Assembly: GCF_901764995.1 (NCBI RefSeq) | Contig: NZ_CABFKI010000010.1 | Span: forward strand, 17,343 to 81,342 | Reading direction: 5' to 3' | Source of the DNA: Actinobacillus porcinus | GTDB taxonomy: Bacteria > Pseudomonadota > Gammaproteobacteria > Enterobacterales > Pasteurellaceae | DNA: 64,000 nt | Shown here: piece by piece, positions 25,528 to 35,327 of the stretch | Position numbering within the stretch: the first letter of the stretch is position 1 | Layout: the number at the start of each line of letters is the position of its first letter | Position numbers and translations under genes: made by a program | The notes under the pieces: generated by a model | The model's input: only the letters and a program-made list of their open reading frames with translations | Database searches by the model: none | What the model was told of the DNA's origin: nothing

Positions 25528-28500
25528 TTATTTATCCTTTTTCGGCGGTGTTAACATAAGCGCAAACCAATCTTGAATTTGTTTACTCATTTTTTCAAAA
25601 TCCCAGTTTTGTGTTTGCATAAAGACACGTTGCCAATAAAAATCGGCTTTTTCTCCGTATTGTCCGTTGCCATAAGCAATTTTTGATAAAAATGCCACCT
25701 TATCAACCGCACTTTTCTCGCTCATTTTCAACCCATTGCTCAAATCCACCGTAGGAATCAATTGAATCTGCTGCAAGCCTTGCAAATAAGCCTCAACGTA
25801 AACAGTAAGCTGCTTAAGTGCCGCCGTTTTATCTAATTTTTCAAATTGAAAACACTGTACGCCCTTGTCATCTTTATAGTACAACAATGGGCTTTCTTGT
25901 CGCCCTGTGGTGGCCACTTGCCACAAATACATCAACCAATGCTCAATTTTGAAATTGTCTTTCATTTTGCCTACGCGCCAAACAATACGCTGTTTTTTAT
26001 CACCAAAAAGCTGATCCAACGCCCCTTGTAACAACAGATTTCCCTGACTTGTTTCCACTTCAAGCTCAACCCATTCTGTCTGCGGCAATTGCTGCACATA
26101 ATCTCGTAAGGTTTCACGAAACTCCGCCATATTTGACCGCACTTTTTGTTCATACACCGTGGCAAAATGCCCACGCGGGCTTACACCTTTTAAGCGTAAT
26201 TTGTGGAAAAAATCATCTAATTCTTCCTCGCTGCAGGTTAACAACGCATGGTTAATTTGATACAAATCCAAACCATTCAACTCAAAATTTTCCGCATCCG
26301 CAATCAGTTCATCATTATTTCTCAAATACACACCCAGCTGTTTTTCAAAATAATAACGGACAGGATTTTTCACAAATTGCACTAACTGCGCAAAATCAAT
26401 GGACTCGATGCTTTCCTTTGGTGCCGTTAAAGGTTGAGCCGCAAAATCTGTGGGTTGTTGCTGTTGACGATTCGCCAAGGGCAACCATTCTTTGGCAAAA
26501 GTGCGGTGATTTTCGCTAAAGTTTTCGGGGCTAAAAATCGTCATGGCATGTTGCTGAACAGCAATTTTTTGCTCATCTTCCGCATTATCATTAATATAAT
26601 CCAACAGTTGACTCACCAAAACCGAAGGTTCTAAAGGTTGATTATCCGTGGCTGAACGCCCCACGTAGCTGATGTACAAATAATCTTGTGCCGCAAGCAA
26701 CGCTTCTAAGAATAAATAACGGTCATCATCGCGGCGGAAACGATCCCCTTTTTGACGATGATATTGCATTAAATCAAAGCTGTTTGGGGTTTGCTGGCGC
26801 GGATAATCGGCATCATTCATCCCTAACAAACAAACCACTTTAAACGGAATGGCACGCATCGGCAAAAGGGTACAAAAACTCACTTTGCCCACTAAGAATT
26901 TAAGGCTATTGTCGTTATCATTCAGCTTCACCGCCATCACTTCGGCCATCACATCAATGTTAATCCCTTGTTCAAAATGAATGTCTGCCAATAAATCCGC
27001 TTGGGACTGAATACAATCTTTGATGTACAGCAAGGTGTCTTGGTTGTCGCTATTCAGCGCAAAGAAATTATCCACCAGTGCGGTCAATATTTCTTGCCAT
27101 TCTGCCATGGTATGATCTTGCAATAATGTTTGATGCCATTGCTGCAAACATTCCAAATAAGCCACTAAATTCCCCACCAACTGCGCCTTTAAGCCATACG
27201 CATTATCAAAGCCTAGGGTTTCTTGCCAAATGGCATTTTTCTCAGAAAGGGCAAAACCGAGCAACATCCGCTCTAAACCCGCCTGCCACGCATTCAAGTT
27301 TCGTGCGCTGCCGGTAGTTTCCTTTAAGCCAAAACGAATGCCCGCATCAATCACCCAATGGCGAAGGGTTTCTAACTCGCGGAGTTCAATATGAAATTTC
27401 TCACGCACAGCAGGAATATCCAACAAAGCCAACACTTCTTCTGCGCTAAATTGACTTTCTTTCAATTTAAGCAAGGAAAGAAATGCCGCCAACAGCACAT
27501 CATTTTCCGATAACTTACCGTCTGAAATGGAAAACGGAATAAAACGTGATTCTAACCGACCTTGAGAATAACGCTGATATTGCCCAAAGACTGCTTGAAT
27601 ATAAGGCGTATATTGATCAATATCTGCCACCATCACTACAATATCTTTCGGTGTTAATGTGGGTTCTTGTTGGAAAAGCTGTAACAAATAATCGTGTAAC
27701 ACTTCCACTTCTCGCATCGGACTATGGCAAGCATGGAATGTTAAAGTGCGGTCATTTGGGGCAAGGGTTAATAACGCCGTTTTATTTGGTTTCAAATTTA
27801 AAATACGGTTTTGCACTTGAGATAAAAGGGACGTTCCCGTTAACTCCGTGAAAAATTGAATATCGGTTCCATCCACTTGACTGAGCAAATAAAAGAAATC
27901 ACGCCCTAATTTGCCCCAAGTTGCCAATAAAGGGTTGCCCACCTGCAACAGTTCGCCATCTTGGGTTTCTTCCGTTGGCGCAGAGATATTTGATAAAAGT
28001 GCGGTATTTTTTTCTGCGGATTTCCACGCTTGACGCTGTTTTAATGCTAACTTTTGCGCGAATTGCTGATCCACAATATCGCCCCAATATTCGCGGCTAG
28101 GATTGTTGAAAAATAAATGAATATCGCAATGGGTGGACATGGCGACCAAGGTTTCCAAATAGGTCTTCGGCAACGCGGAAATACCAAAAACAAATAAACG
28201 TGCAGGCAAATTCCGTGGTGCTTGTTGTTGCAATAAATTCAAATAAGCATTGTGTAATTTAGCGCGATGTTGCACCGCACTTTCTTTATGTTGCGCTTGC
28301 ACCTCCGCCACTAACGCACGCCAAAGTTCGCCTTGCCATTGAATGTCTTGCTGAATTTGTTGGAAAAGTTTTTCGTGCTCCGTGAGTTTTTGATTTTTAA
28401 TTTGCTGTTCAATATAAGCGTTATCACCGCGCTCCCAAGCCGCGATCCAATCGGGACGATAAACCAAATATTGGTCAAACAGATCTGCAATTTTCAGGGC

Positions 28501-28872
28501 CAGCTGATAACGTTTTTGTTGCTCTGACGCGCTGGAAGATTGTAAATAGGCATTGAGTTGCGCCACATTGGCTTGTGGAATGAGCGTCATTAAACGCCAC
28601 GCCATGGCGTCTTTGGCAAATTGACTTTGTTCGGCAACATTGGGCAGATTATCTACATATTGCTGCCAAATAAAACTCGCGGGTAAAGGGAATTTGAGAT
28701 TCGCCGCAATGCCTTTCTTTTCTGCGATTTGCAACTGCAGCCACTGCGCCATTCCCGGACTTTGCACCATAATGGTTTCAGGCACAAAAGGATCGGAAGG
28801 AATTTGTTCCATTAAAGTCAGCAAAATATCTTTCTGAACATCTAAGTCATTGGAATGATAAATATAAAACAC
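25528..28872 (-). CDS. recC: RecC, subunit of exonuclease V (RecBCD)
   Basis: 1114-residue subunit that scans for Chi and splits DNA ends in the RecBCD recombination and repair machine. It opens FYIYHSNDLDVQKDILLTLM and has the family segments VQSPGMAQWLQLQIAEKKGI, TLTFHACHSPMREVEVLHDY and LPMRAIPFKVVCLLGMNDADYPRQ. Length is near E. coli RecC (1122). recB and recD are not in the window. It follows comNOPQ with an 80-base gap, the H. influenzae order, and may be read with them. Several uptake signals lie inside. Confidence 0.96.
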   Translation of the reverse strand: MFYIYHSNDLDVQKDILLTLMEQIPSDPFVPETIMVQSPGMAQWLQLQIAEKKGIAANLKFPLPASFIWQQYVDNLPNVAEQSQFAKDAMAWRLMTLIPQANVAQLNAYLQSSSASEQQKRYQLALKIADLFDQYLVYRPDWIAAWERGDNAYIEQQIKNQKLTEHEKLFQQIQQDIQWQGELWRALVAEVQAQHKESAVQHRAKLHNAYLNLLQQQAPRNLPARLFVFGISALPKTYLETLVAMSTHCDIHLFFNNPSREYWGDIVDQQFAQKLALKQRQAWKSAEKNTALLSNISAPTEETQDGELLQVGNPLLATWGKLGRDFFYLLSQVDGTDIQFFTELTGTSLLSQVQNRILNLKPNKTALLTLAPNDRTLTFHACHSPMREVEVLHDYLLQLFQQEPTLTPKDIVVMVADIDQYTPYIQAVFGQYQRYSQGRLESRFIPFSISDGKLSENDVLLAAFLSLLKLKESQFSAEEVLALLDIPAVREKFHIELRELETLRHWVIDAGIRFGLKETTGSARNLNAWQAGLERMLLGFALSEKNAIWQETLGFDNAYGLKAQLVGNLVAYLECLQQWHQTLLQDHTMAEWQEILTALVDNFFALNSDNQDTLLYIKDCIQSQADLLADIHFEQGINIDVMAEVMAVKLNDNDNSLKFLVGKVSFCTLLPMRAIPFKVVCLLGMNDADYPRQQTPNSFDLMQYHRQKGDRFRRDDDRYLFLEALLAAQDYLYISYVGRSATDNQPLEPSVLVSQLLDYINDNAEDEQKIAVQQHAMTIFSPENFSENHRTFAKEWLPLANRQQQQPTDFAAQPLTAPKESIESIDFAQLVQFVKNPVRYYFEKQLGVYLRNNDELIADAENFELNGLDLYQINHALLTCSEEELDDFFHKLRLKGVSPRGHFATVYEQKVRSNMAEFRETLRDYVQQLPQTEWVELEVETSQGNLLLQGALDQLFGDKKQRIVWRVGKMKDNFKIEHWLMYLWQVATTGRQESPLLYYKDDKGVQCFQFEKLDKTAALKQLTVYVEAYLQGLQQIQLIPTVDLSNGLKMSEKSAVDKVAFLSKIAYGNGQYGEKADFYWQRVFMQTQNWDFEKMSKQIQDWFALMLTPPKKDK

Positions 28873-28952
28873 GGCACTATCTCAAATTTTGAAATCAAAG
28901 TGCGGTTATTTTCCGAGAGATTTTGCTGTTCTGCAAGTAATTTATCCAACAA

Positions 28953-29246
28953 TCACAAGCGAATTTCGCCGGCCGGATAGCGCACAATGAGCGGTACGCC
29001 ACATTGAACCTGAAAACGAATACCATTTTGTGAGACTGTACTCTCACATTCCAAGCCTAAAAATTGTCGCTGCTTTTGATTTTCCGCAATTTGAATGGCT
29101 TGATAACGTTGGTAAATTTCCACCGCACTTTTGCGTTGATAAGCCGTCCATTGATTCACTGCTAGAAAAATGCCACTAAAGATGCTTAAGCTGATCAGCA
29201 AGGTGAGTAAACTCATTCCTTTTGGTGGTTTAAGGCGTAAAATCAT
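28953..29246 (-). CDS. comQ: ComQ, competence pseudopilin-like protein
   Basis: 97 residues with a prepilin-type N-terminus: KPPKG followed by MSLLTLLISLSIFSG as the hydrophobic helix. It is the last and smallest of four genes in the H. influenzae comNOPQ order before recC. Minor pseudopilins of this kind help assemble the type IV pilus used in DNA uptake. It overlaps comP by 17 bases. Little sequence conservation; the call rests on position and the N-terminus. Confidence 0.75.
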   Translation of the reverse strand: MILRLKPPKGMSLLTLLISLSIFSGIFLAVNQWTAYQRKSAVEIYQRYQAIQIAENQKQRQFLGLECESTVSQNGIRFQVQCGVPLIVRYPAGEIRL

Positions 29247-29907
29247 ACCAACTTTTCTCCGCGCGATGCCATTGACTTTGTTGTTGAACCGCCCATTGAA
29301 CCGTAGCTTTGCGATAACTAATCGTTACACTCGGATCAACGGTTAATTGCCCTTTTGTAATCACCGTGCCGCTAATTTTCCCTTTGCCTGAAATGTGCAA
29401 ATCCCCTTCTGCCACAATGACTGCATAAATATTTCCTGTCAGTTGCCATTCTGTTTGAGCATCCGAAAACCAGTAAAAATGGGGATTTTTATCCGTTGGG
29501 TGGGGATCGGGTGGTGGTTGCAATTGTGATTTGAATAAATCAATCTTATCCTTATCGAGATAAGTATCAAACTCACCGGCAAATGTTGCCTTAGTTGGGG
29601 ATTTTTTAAACAAAGCCTTGCGTTCACACCAGATATGGTGTTGATTATCATCAACAAAATCCTCCTGTTGAAATGAGGCCAAATAGACCGTTCCCGTCAT
29701 TTCTAAGGGCACTGTTGAACAAACTGAAGATTTTGCTGCTTGGCTTTGTGCTTGTAATGCCAAACTGTGTTGAACATAATGCTGGCGTTGTGATGTTAAT
29801 GCCGAATGTAATCGTAAGATATCATCATCAAAAAGTAGCACGATAAACAGCATAGCACTGAGTAAAATAAGCAAGGTTAACGTCATCATACCGCGATACA
29901 GTTTCAT
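29230..29907 (-). CDS. comP: ComP, competence-linked pseudopilin-like protein
   Basis: 225 residues with an N-terminal hydrophobic segment (YRGMMTLTLLILLSAMLFIV) and a beta-rich remainder (GDLHISGKGKISGTVITKGQ). The product resembles PilX-type minor pilin components. Its start overlaps the comO stop (ATGA). Named by synteny with H. influenzae comNOPQ, a Sxy and CRP-controlled competence operon. Confidence 0.75.
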   Translation of the reverse strand: MKLYRGMMTLTLLILLSAMLFIVLLFDDDILRLHSALTSQRQHYVQHSLALQAQSQAAKSSVCSTVPLEMTGTVYLASFQQEDFVDDNQHHIWCERKALFKKSPTKATFAGEFDTYLDKDKIDLFKSQLQPPPDPHPTDKNPHFYWFSDAQTEWQLTGNIYAVIVAEGDLHISGKGKISGTVITKGQLTVDPSVTISYRKATVQWAVQQQSQWHRAEKSWYDFTP

Positions 29908-30638
29908 CGAAATTCCCCCTGATTCAGCAATGGGGTGACTATACTCGTTTCATAAGCTATATCAGGATGGTTTTTCAAATATCCTGCCAGTTTTACTTCA
30001 ATGCCTTGTTTTTCAGCTAACCAGTTAAATGCTAATTGCGTTATTACATATTCGGTATCATCCAATAAATCCGTCCAGCCGCCGACATTACAAGCGGATT
30101 GTTGTAAATAACTGCGACATTCTTCTTGTTGGCAAGTTTGACTTACGGTGTTTTTATAGGTTTGCCGACTTTCAATCATGCCTTTATTTAAGCGATAACC
30201 AAATAATTCTGTGCCAATTTCGGAAGTAGAATTTTTACCGTTATTCACACAGCTTTTCCCTTTATAGGCTGATCCGATACAACCATTTCCATTCAAGTCA
30301 TAAAAGAATAACAGGCAGCTATTGAGATCTTCATTATCCGCTTGTTGAATGGTGACACTCGTTCCTAAATCGTCTTGTTCAAATAACATCAGGTTATTTT
30401 GTTGCAATCCTGCGATTAATGCTCTAAAACCTGCTCGGCGAACATCACGCCCAATCGTCTGTACCATACGTTGTAATTCAGCCTGTAATTGAAGTTGCAA
30501 CATCATATTTTTATTTTGTTGTTGTGTTTGGCTGTAAAAACTAATAATCACAAGCAAGAGAAAAGCGGAAAGGCTGAGACTCACCATAAGACTTAGCAGC
30601 CCTTGTCCGGAATATGGCTTTAGGTAAAAATATCGCAT
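29904..30638 (-). CDS. comO: ComO, competence-linked pseudopilin-like protein
   Basis: 244 residues. After a short leader ending in Gly (LKPYSGQG) comes LLSLMVSLSLSAFLLLVIIS, a PilW-like type IV pseudopilin helix, then a Cys-containing globular region (CLLFFYDLNGNGCIGSAY). Start overlaps the comN stop (TAATG). Function is inferred from the competence operon. Confidence 0.77.
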   Translation of the reverse strand: MRYFYLKPYSGQGLLSLMVSLSLSAFLLLVIISFYSQTQQQNKNMMLQLQLQAELQRMVQTIGRDVRRAGFRALIAGLQQNNLMLFEQDDLGTSVTIQQADNEDLNSCLLFFYDLNGNGCIGSAYKGKSCVNNGKNSTSEIGTELFGYRLNKGMIESRQTYKNTVSQTCQQEECRSYLQQSACNVGGWTDLLDDTEYVITQLAFNWLAEKQGIEVKLAGYLKNHPDIAYETSIVTPLLNQGEFR

Positions 30639-31168
30639 TACTCATCTCCTGTGCCTGATGTACAAGCACTCAAAGATTGATAATCTTTTAACTTTAATGT
30701 GCCAAGATTAGAAAAAGAAAATAAGGTGCGACTGTCACCGGCTTGTAATACAAAACAGCCTGAAGGCGAAGTATTTCGAATACCATTAAATTTTGTCACT
30801 TCTAGGGGAAAATATTGTTTTGCCACAATCATTGTTTGCTCAGGGAAATAAGGGTAATAAAAATGCGCGGTGACCTTATCTGCACAAGATTCCGGAAAAA
30901 GGCAATCACACAATGCCTCAGATTTTCGTTGTGCAGTGATACACCAACGTTTAGGAATGGTTTGCTTACTCGCCATAATGAGCCAAATATCAGAGGAGTT
31001 TTCCACTCGAGCTTGAACTTGACGTAAAAATAAATAAAGTTTGTGCTGTTCTTTCACTAAAATTTGTTGTGTATTATTTTGCTGCCAAGTTGGAATTGTT
31101 AGCGATGCAACCAAACTTAGGATAAAAATCCCAACTAGCAACTCCAGTAAGGTAATCCCTTTAGACAT
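30638..31168 (-). CDS. comN: ComN, competence-linked pseudopilin-like protein
   Basis: 176 residues. A canonical prepilin cleavage site SKG followed by ITLLELLVGIFILSLV with the conserved Glu5 makes this a GspH/FimT-type minor pseudopilin. Several Cys residues (CDCLFPESC) may form disulphides in the periplasm. First gene of the comNOPQ unit. A CRP-like site lies about 90 bases upstream. Confidence 0.8.
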   Translation of the reverse strand: MSKGITLLELLVGIFILSLVASLTIPTWQQNNTQQILVKEQHKLYLFLRQVQARVENSSDIWLIMASKQTIPKRWCITAQRKSEALCDCLFPESCADKVTAHFYYPYFPEQTMIVAKQYFPLEVTKFNGIRNTSPSGCFVLQAGDSRTLFSFSNLGTLKLKDYQSLSACTSGTGDE

Positions 31169-31252
31169 AAAACCTCAGGTATAAAATCTCTCCTATTTCC
31201 AACCGCACTTTAAAGTGAAGATAAGAAATCGAAAAGCAGATGTGCAAGAATT

Positions 31253-31268
31253 TGGAATCGAGATCACA
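31253..31268 (-). promoter_or_regulatory. CRP-S-like site upstream of comN
   Basis: Read on the minus strand TGTGATCTCGATTCCA matches the CRP consensus TGTGATCTAGATCACA at 13 of 16 positions, with one good and one poor half-site. Competence genes of Pasteurellaceae use non-canonical CRP-S sites that need Sxy. The rest of 31169-31520 holds no gene I can support. Confidence 0.4.
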
Positions 31269-31520
31269 AATTTAGATTTTTAAGGTGATACTTTTCGGAA
31301 ATAATGAATAGAAGTAGAAATAACGATTTGGTTATCTTTCAATAAAATGCTTGTTAAACTTGTCAAAACGTAAGTCTTGTGTGAAAAATCGCTAAAATGC
31401 CTTATGGTTCGACAAGCTCATCAACCGTCCTTTTAGCTTTGTGTAAAATCGACAGAATATCGTAAAAAGACACAATCCTACGGATAAAAAAATTTTTTTG
31501 ATTAGACTAAGAAATTGAAT

Positions 31521-31596
31521 TGGTGGGTCGTGAAGGATTCGAACCTTCGACCAACGGATTAAAAGTCCGCTGCTCTACCGACTGAGCTAACGACCC
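31521..31596 (-). tRNA. tRNA-Lys (anticodon TTT)
   Basis: A 76-base cloverleaf with encoded CCA. The acceptor GGGTCGT pairs with ACGACCC, the anticodon loop is CTTTTAA with TTT, and the T loop GGTTCGAATCC is standard. It closely resembles enterobacterial tRNA-Lys. It lies between comN and pal. Confidence 0.97.
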
Positions 31597-31759
31597 ACTT
31601 AATCATTACAACAAATAATGCGTTGCAACGGGTGCATATAATACGGATTTAAATTTAATAATCAACAACTATTTTCAAAAAACTTGTCTGATTGGATGAA
31701 TAGTCAACAATCACATACCATATTTTATGAATTTTGCTTATACTTCAGAACAAAAATAA

Positions 31760-31783
31760 AACAGGCTCTTTTCAGAGCCTGTT
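31760..31783 (-). terminator. Terminator after pal
   Basis: AACAGGCTCT pairs with AGAGCCTGTT (10 bp, loop TTTC). On the minus strand it is followed by TTTATTTTTG, a good intrinsic terminator for the tol-pal operon. Confidence 0.85.
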
Positions 31784-31807
31784 CGCTAATTTGAAATCAA
31801 TTCAAAA

Positions 31808-32263
31808 TTAGTATGCTAACACAGCGCGGCGGTTTTTGCTGTATGCAGCTTCATCGTGGCCTAACACTGCTGGTTTTTCTTCACCGTAAGAAACAGTAGA
31901 AACGTTGTTAGCACCTTTAGTTGCTAAGTATGATTTTACTGCATCTGCACGACGTTGACCTAATGCGATGTTGTACTCTGGAGTACCACGTTCGTCAGTG
32001 TTACCTTCTACTAATACTTTAGCAGCTGGAGTTGCTGTTAAGTATGCAGCGTGAGCATCTAATAATTGAGCGTACTCACCTTCGATGTTGTATTTGTCAA
32101 AACCGAAGTAAACAGTGTTGTAGCGTTGTTGTAAATCTTCAACAGAGTAACCACCGAATTGTTGAGCGTTAGCACCGTTTGTTGCGTTCGCATCATTGTC
32201 AGATGAGCTACATGCAGCTAATGCTAATACTGGAGCAACTAATAATAATTTTGCTAATTTCAT
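31808..32263 (-). CDS. pal: Pal, peptidoglycan-associated lipoprotein (P6 homologue)
   Basis: 151-residue outer-membrane lipoprotein that binds diaminopimelate in peptidoglycan through its OmpA-like domain and joins TolB. The signal ends with the lipobox LALAACSS. The OmpA-like core has [34 protein letters not shown] and [20 protein letters not shown]. Start ATG at 32263 with AAGGAG; the in-frame TTG at 32266 is not needed. The H. influenzae counterpart is the P6 antigen. Confidence 0.97.
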   Translation of the reverse strand: MKLAKLLLVAPVLALAACSSSDNDANATNGANAQQFGGYSVEDLQQRYNTVYFGFDKYNIEGEYAQLLDAHAAYLTATPAAKVLVEGNTDERGTPEYNIALGQRRADAVKSYLATKGANNVSTVSYGEEKPAVLGHDEAAYSKNRRAVLAY

Positions 32264-32285
32264 CAAAAATCTCCTTAGAGTTTCT

Positions 32286-33575
32286 TTATTTAGTTAAGTA
32301 AGGTGACCAAGCAGGGAATTTTACTTGCCCATCACTTCCTGGCAACCGAGCTTTAAAGCGTCCGTCTGCGGACACTAATTGTAGCACCTTTCCTAGTCCT
32401 TGGGTAGAGCTATAAATAATCATAATTCCATTTGGTGAAATGCTTGGACTTTCATCTAAGAAAGTTGAGCTTAACACCTGTGATGAACCTGTTGCGGAAT
32501 CATATTTCACAACATTATCACCTGAAATCATCACCATTGATTTACCGTCAGAACTCATCTGGCCGCTATAACTACGCCCACTGCCTACCAATGTAGCACC
32601 GCCACCTGACGCGCTCATTGAATAAACTTGCGGTGAGCCGTTTCTATCGGATGTGAACAGAATACGACCATCAGGCGTCCAACTTGGTTCAGTATTATTA
32701 CCTGCACCACGTGTTAACTGTGTCGGCTGTCCACCATTCGAATTCATTACATAAATATTTAATTGTCCATCTTGGCTATTGGCAAAGGCTAACTGAGAAC
32801 CATCAGGGGAAAAAGCAGGTGCGCCATTATGACCCGGGAATGATGCAACTACTTTACGTTGACCTGAACCTAAGTTATGAACAACTAATTGAGATTTTTT
32901 ATTTTCAAAAGAAACGTATGCTAAACGCTGACCATCCGGCGACCATGCCGGCGACATTAATGGTTGTGAACTACGTGTTACAACAAATTGATTAAATCCA
33001 TCATAATCTGCCACACGCACTTCATAAGGTTGCGAACCACCATTTTTTTGGACGATATAAGCAATACGCGTTCTAAATGCCCCTTTAATTGCCGTCATCT
33101 TTTCAAATACTTCATCACTGACTTGGTGAGCCCCCCAGCGAATCCATTTTGGCTGAACCGTAATTGAATTTTGAGCTAATACTGCTCCGGCATTGCCTGA
33201 AGCACCAATAGTATCGACTAATTGATACGCGATATTATAACCTGCACCTGCCGGTGTAACCTGACCAACAACGATTGCATCAATACCTAATGCAGACCAC
33301 GCATCAGGCGTCACTTCAGAAGCTGAACCCGGTTGTTGTGGCATTTGACTGACAGGTAATGGGTTAAATTTTCCACTATTACGCAAATCCGCTGAAATAA
33401 TTTCAGCAATATCAGCCGGTACGGAACCATTTGCCTTGAACGGAACGACTGCGATTGGACGCGCGCCGTCCACACCTTCATCGATAACGATACGAACTTC
33501 GTCATCTGCATGAGCAGTATTCATTGCAAAAAATAATACTGCAAATACACTCATTACACGAGCGATTAATTTCAT
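32286..33575 (-). CDS. tolB: TolB, periplasmic Tol-Pal protein
   Basis: 429 residues. Signal peptide ([20 protein letters not shown]), then an alpha/beta domain and a six-blade beta-propeller with repeats of the type [30 protein letters not shown] and [15 protein letters not shown]. TolB links Pal with TolA and takes part in outer-membrane constriction at division. It starts at the ATG at 33575, 32 bases after tolA, and is followed by pal. Confidence 0.96.
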   Translation of the reverse strand: MKLIARVMSVFAVLFFAMNTAHADDEVRIVIDEGVDGARPIAVVPFKANGSVPADIAEIISADLRNSGKFNPLPVSQMPQQPGSASEVTPDAWSALGIDAIVVGQVTPAGAGYNIAYQLVDTIGASGNAGAVLAQNSITVQPKWIRWGAHQVSDEVFEKMTAIKGAFRTRIAYIVQKNGGSQPYEVRVADYDGFNQFVVTRSSQPLMSPAWSPDGQRLAYVSFENKKSQLVVHNLGSGQRKVVASFPGHNGAPAFSPDGSQLAFANSQDGQLNIYVMNSNGGQPTQLTRGAGNNTEPSWTPDGRILFTSDRNGSPQVYSMSASGGGATLVGSGRSYSGQMSSDGKSMVMISGDNVVKYDSATGSSQVLSSTFLDESPSISPNGIMIIYSSTQGLGKVLQLVSADGRFKARLPGSDGQVKFPAWSPYLTK

Positions 33576-33607
33576 TATGACTACCTTTTATGTGAGTTAA
33601 CTAAAAA

Positions 33608-34792
33608 CTATTTTAAATCAAAGCTAATAATCGATGATTTATATTTATTATAAATATCATCTGACGGCGGAGCCGGTACTTTTTTCGTTCTTGCAATGGC
33701 ACTTAATGCTGCTGAACAGATATCATCAGGCCCTGAAACACGTTGGTATCCCATAATGGTTCCATCACGTCCCAAATTAATGCGAACATCACATACCTTG
33801 CCTTTCAAACTCGGATCAACCAATAAACGGCGTTTCACTTCTTTTTTAATTAATGCGCCATATTGATCGCCTGTTTTACCACCATCGCCAGCCCCCAATG
33901 CAGCACCGCTACCTTGAGAACCTGCTTTATTGGCATTTCCACCTTTTGAAGCTCTGCCACCACCCACAGCTCCAAACAGATCGTCTAAAGCTGCTTGATT
34001 TGCTTTAGAATCCGCTTTTGCTTGTGCATCTGCCTTGGCTTTTGCTTCTGCAGCAGCTTTCGCCTTCGCTTCTTTTTCGGCCTTCGCTTTGGCTTCTTTT
34101 TCTGCTTTCGCTTTGGCTTCTTTCTCGGCTTTTTCCTTCGCTTCTTTTTCTGCTTTGGCCTTAGCTTCTTTCTCTGCCTTCGCTTTGGCTTCTTTTTCAG
34201 CTTTTTCTTTGGCTTCCTTCTCTGCTTTTTCTTTCGCTTCTTGCGCCGCTTTCGCCTTCGCTTTAGCCTCTTCTTCCGCTTGTTTTGCCGCTGCCGCTAA
34301 ACGTTTTGCTTCCGCTTCTTTCTTCAGTTTTGCCGCTTCTGCGGCTTCTTTGGCTTTAGCTTCGGCTTCTTCTTTAGCCTTTTCCAACGCTTCTTGACGT
34401 GCTTTTTCTGCTGCCGCCTGTTTCTGTTGTTCTAATTGTTTTTGCTGCTCAAGTTGTTTTTGTTTTTCAATCTCTTGGCGTTGTTGCTCTAAATTTTCCT
34501 GTGGTGTTGGTTCCGGTGGAACAGGTTTATCTTCTACCACAGGCTCAGTGACTGGTTTCGCTTTATCTTTAGAGCCTTTATTTTGTTGCTTCAAGCGTCC
34601 CCATTCTTGCGCAGCAGATCCTGTATCAACCATAACTGCACCGATCACATCGCCATCTCCTTCACCACCACCCATTGTTTCAATGGTTTTTGTGAAAAAC
34701 GAGCCAATGATTAACAACCCAAACAAAATAATATGCAAAACAATCGAGATCAAAAATTCATTAGTCTCTTTCTTTTTTCGTTGTGTTGTCAC
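33608..34792 (-). CDS. tolA: TolA, energy-transducing Tol-Pal protein
   Basis: 394 residues: an N-terminal membrane anchor (FLISIVLHIILFGLLIIGSF), a long Ala-Lys-Glu helix (about 110-265) built of tandem KAEKEAKAKAEKEAKE-type units, a Gly-rich linker, and a C-terminal domain (YGALIKKEVKRRLLVDPSLK) that contacts TolB and Pal. The start is GTG at 34792 with AAGGAT upstream. The repeats are coded by similar DNA units, so length variation between strains is likely. Confidence 0.95.
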   Translation of the reverse strand: MTTQRKKKETNEFLISIVLHIILFGLLIIGSFFTKTIETMGGGEGDGDVIGAVMVDTGSAAQEWGRLKQQNKGSKDKAKPVTEPVVEDKPVPPEPTPQENLEQQRQEIEKQKQLEQQKQLEQQKQAAAEKARQEALEKAKEEAEAKAKEAAEAAKLKKEAEAKRLAAAAKQAEEEAKAKAKAAQEAKEKAEKEAKEKAEKEAKAKAEKEAKAKAEKEAKEKAEKEAKAKAEKEAKAKAEKEAKAKAAAEAKAKADAQAKADSKANQAALDDLFGAVGGGRASKGGNANKAGSQGSGAALGAGDGGKTGDQYGALIKKEVKRRLLVDPSLKGKVCDVRINLGRDGTIMGYQRVSGPDDICSAALSAIARTKKVPAPPSDDIYNKYKSSIISFDLK

Positions 34793-34829
34793 AATTTATC
34801 CTTAAATACGAGGATTAATATAAAAATGC

Positions 34830-35255
34830 TTAAATCGGATCGGTCATTAACCCAACTGATTTAATTCCGGCTAAATGCAGCAAATTCAATGCCTTAATAA
34901 CTTCTTCATAAGGTACAGTACTTGCACCACCTACAAGAAATAAGGTATTAGGATCTTTTTCAAATTCTGCCTTCATAATTTGAGTGACCATTTCTTCCGT
35001 TAATCCTTCAGAACGTTCACCTTCAATTGAAATGGCATATTGCCCGATACCCGCGACTTCTAGAATAACCGGCACTTTATCTTCATTTGATACATTTTGA
35101 CTTTCTACCGCGTCAGGTAAATCCACCTGAACACTTTGGCTAATAATCGGAGCTGTTGCCATAAAGATCAATACAAGTACTAATAATACGTCCAAAAATG
35201 GGACAATATTAATCTCCGATTTAATACTTCTCTCTTTATTACGGCGATACGCCAT
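34830..35255 (-). CDS. tolR: TolR, proton-channel subunit
   Basis: 141 residues of the ExbD/TolR family: a single membrane helix (EINIVPFLDVLLVLVLIFMA) with the proton-carrying Asp in PFLDVLL, then a small periplasmic domain. With TolQ it uses the proton gradient to drive TolA. It lies between tolQ and tolA. An inverted uptake-signal hairpin separates it from tolQ. Confidence 0.95.
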   Translation of the reverse strand: MAYRRNKERSIKSEINIVPFLDVLLVLVLIFMATAPIISQSVQVDLPDAVESQNVSNEDKVPVILEVAGIGQYAISIEGERSEGLTEEMVTQIMKAEFEKDPNTLFLVGGASTVPYEEVIKALNLLHLAGIKSVGLMTDPI

Positions 35256-35285
35256 AGTAAACCTCGTAAAACACGTTCAAAATAA

Positions 35286-35320
35286 ACCGCACTTTCTAGT
35301 CATAAGCACAAAAGTGCGGT
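35286..35320. terminator. Inverted uptake-signal hairpin between tolQ and tolR
   Basis: ACCGCACTTT (35286-35295) and AAAGTGCGGT (35311-35320) form a 10-bp stem with a 15-base loop inside the operon. It could reduce transcription of tolRAB-pal relative to tolQ, or protect the tolQ mRNA end. Confidence 0.5.
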
Positions 35321-35327
35321 GAGAAAA

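Noticed and set aside
33995..34397. Two overlapping plus-strand frames rich in Phe/Ser/Ala opposite tolA
   Set aside because: They are the antisense of the repetitive Ala-Lys-Glu helix of TolA and have no ribosome sites.
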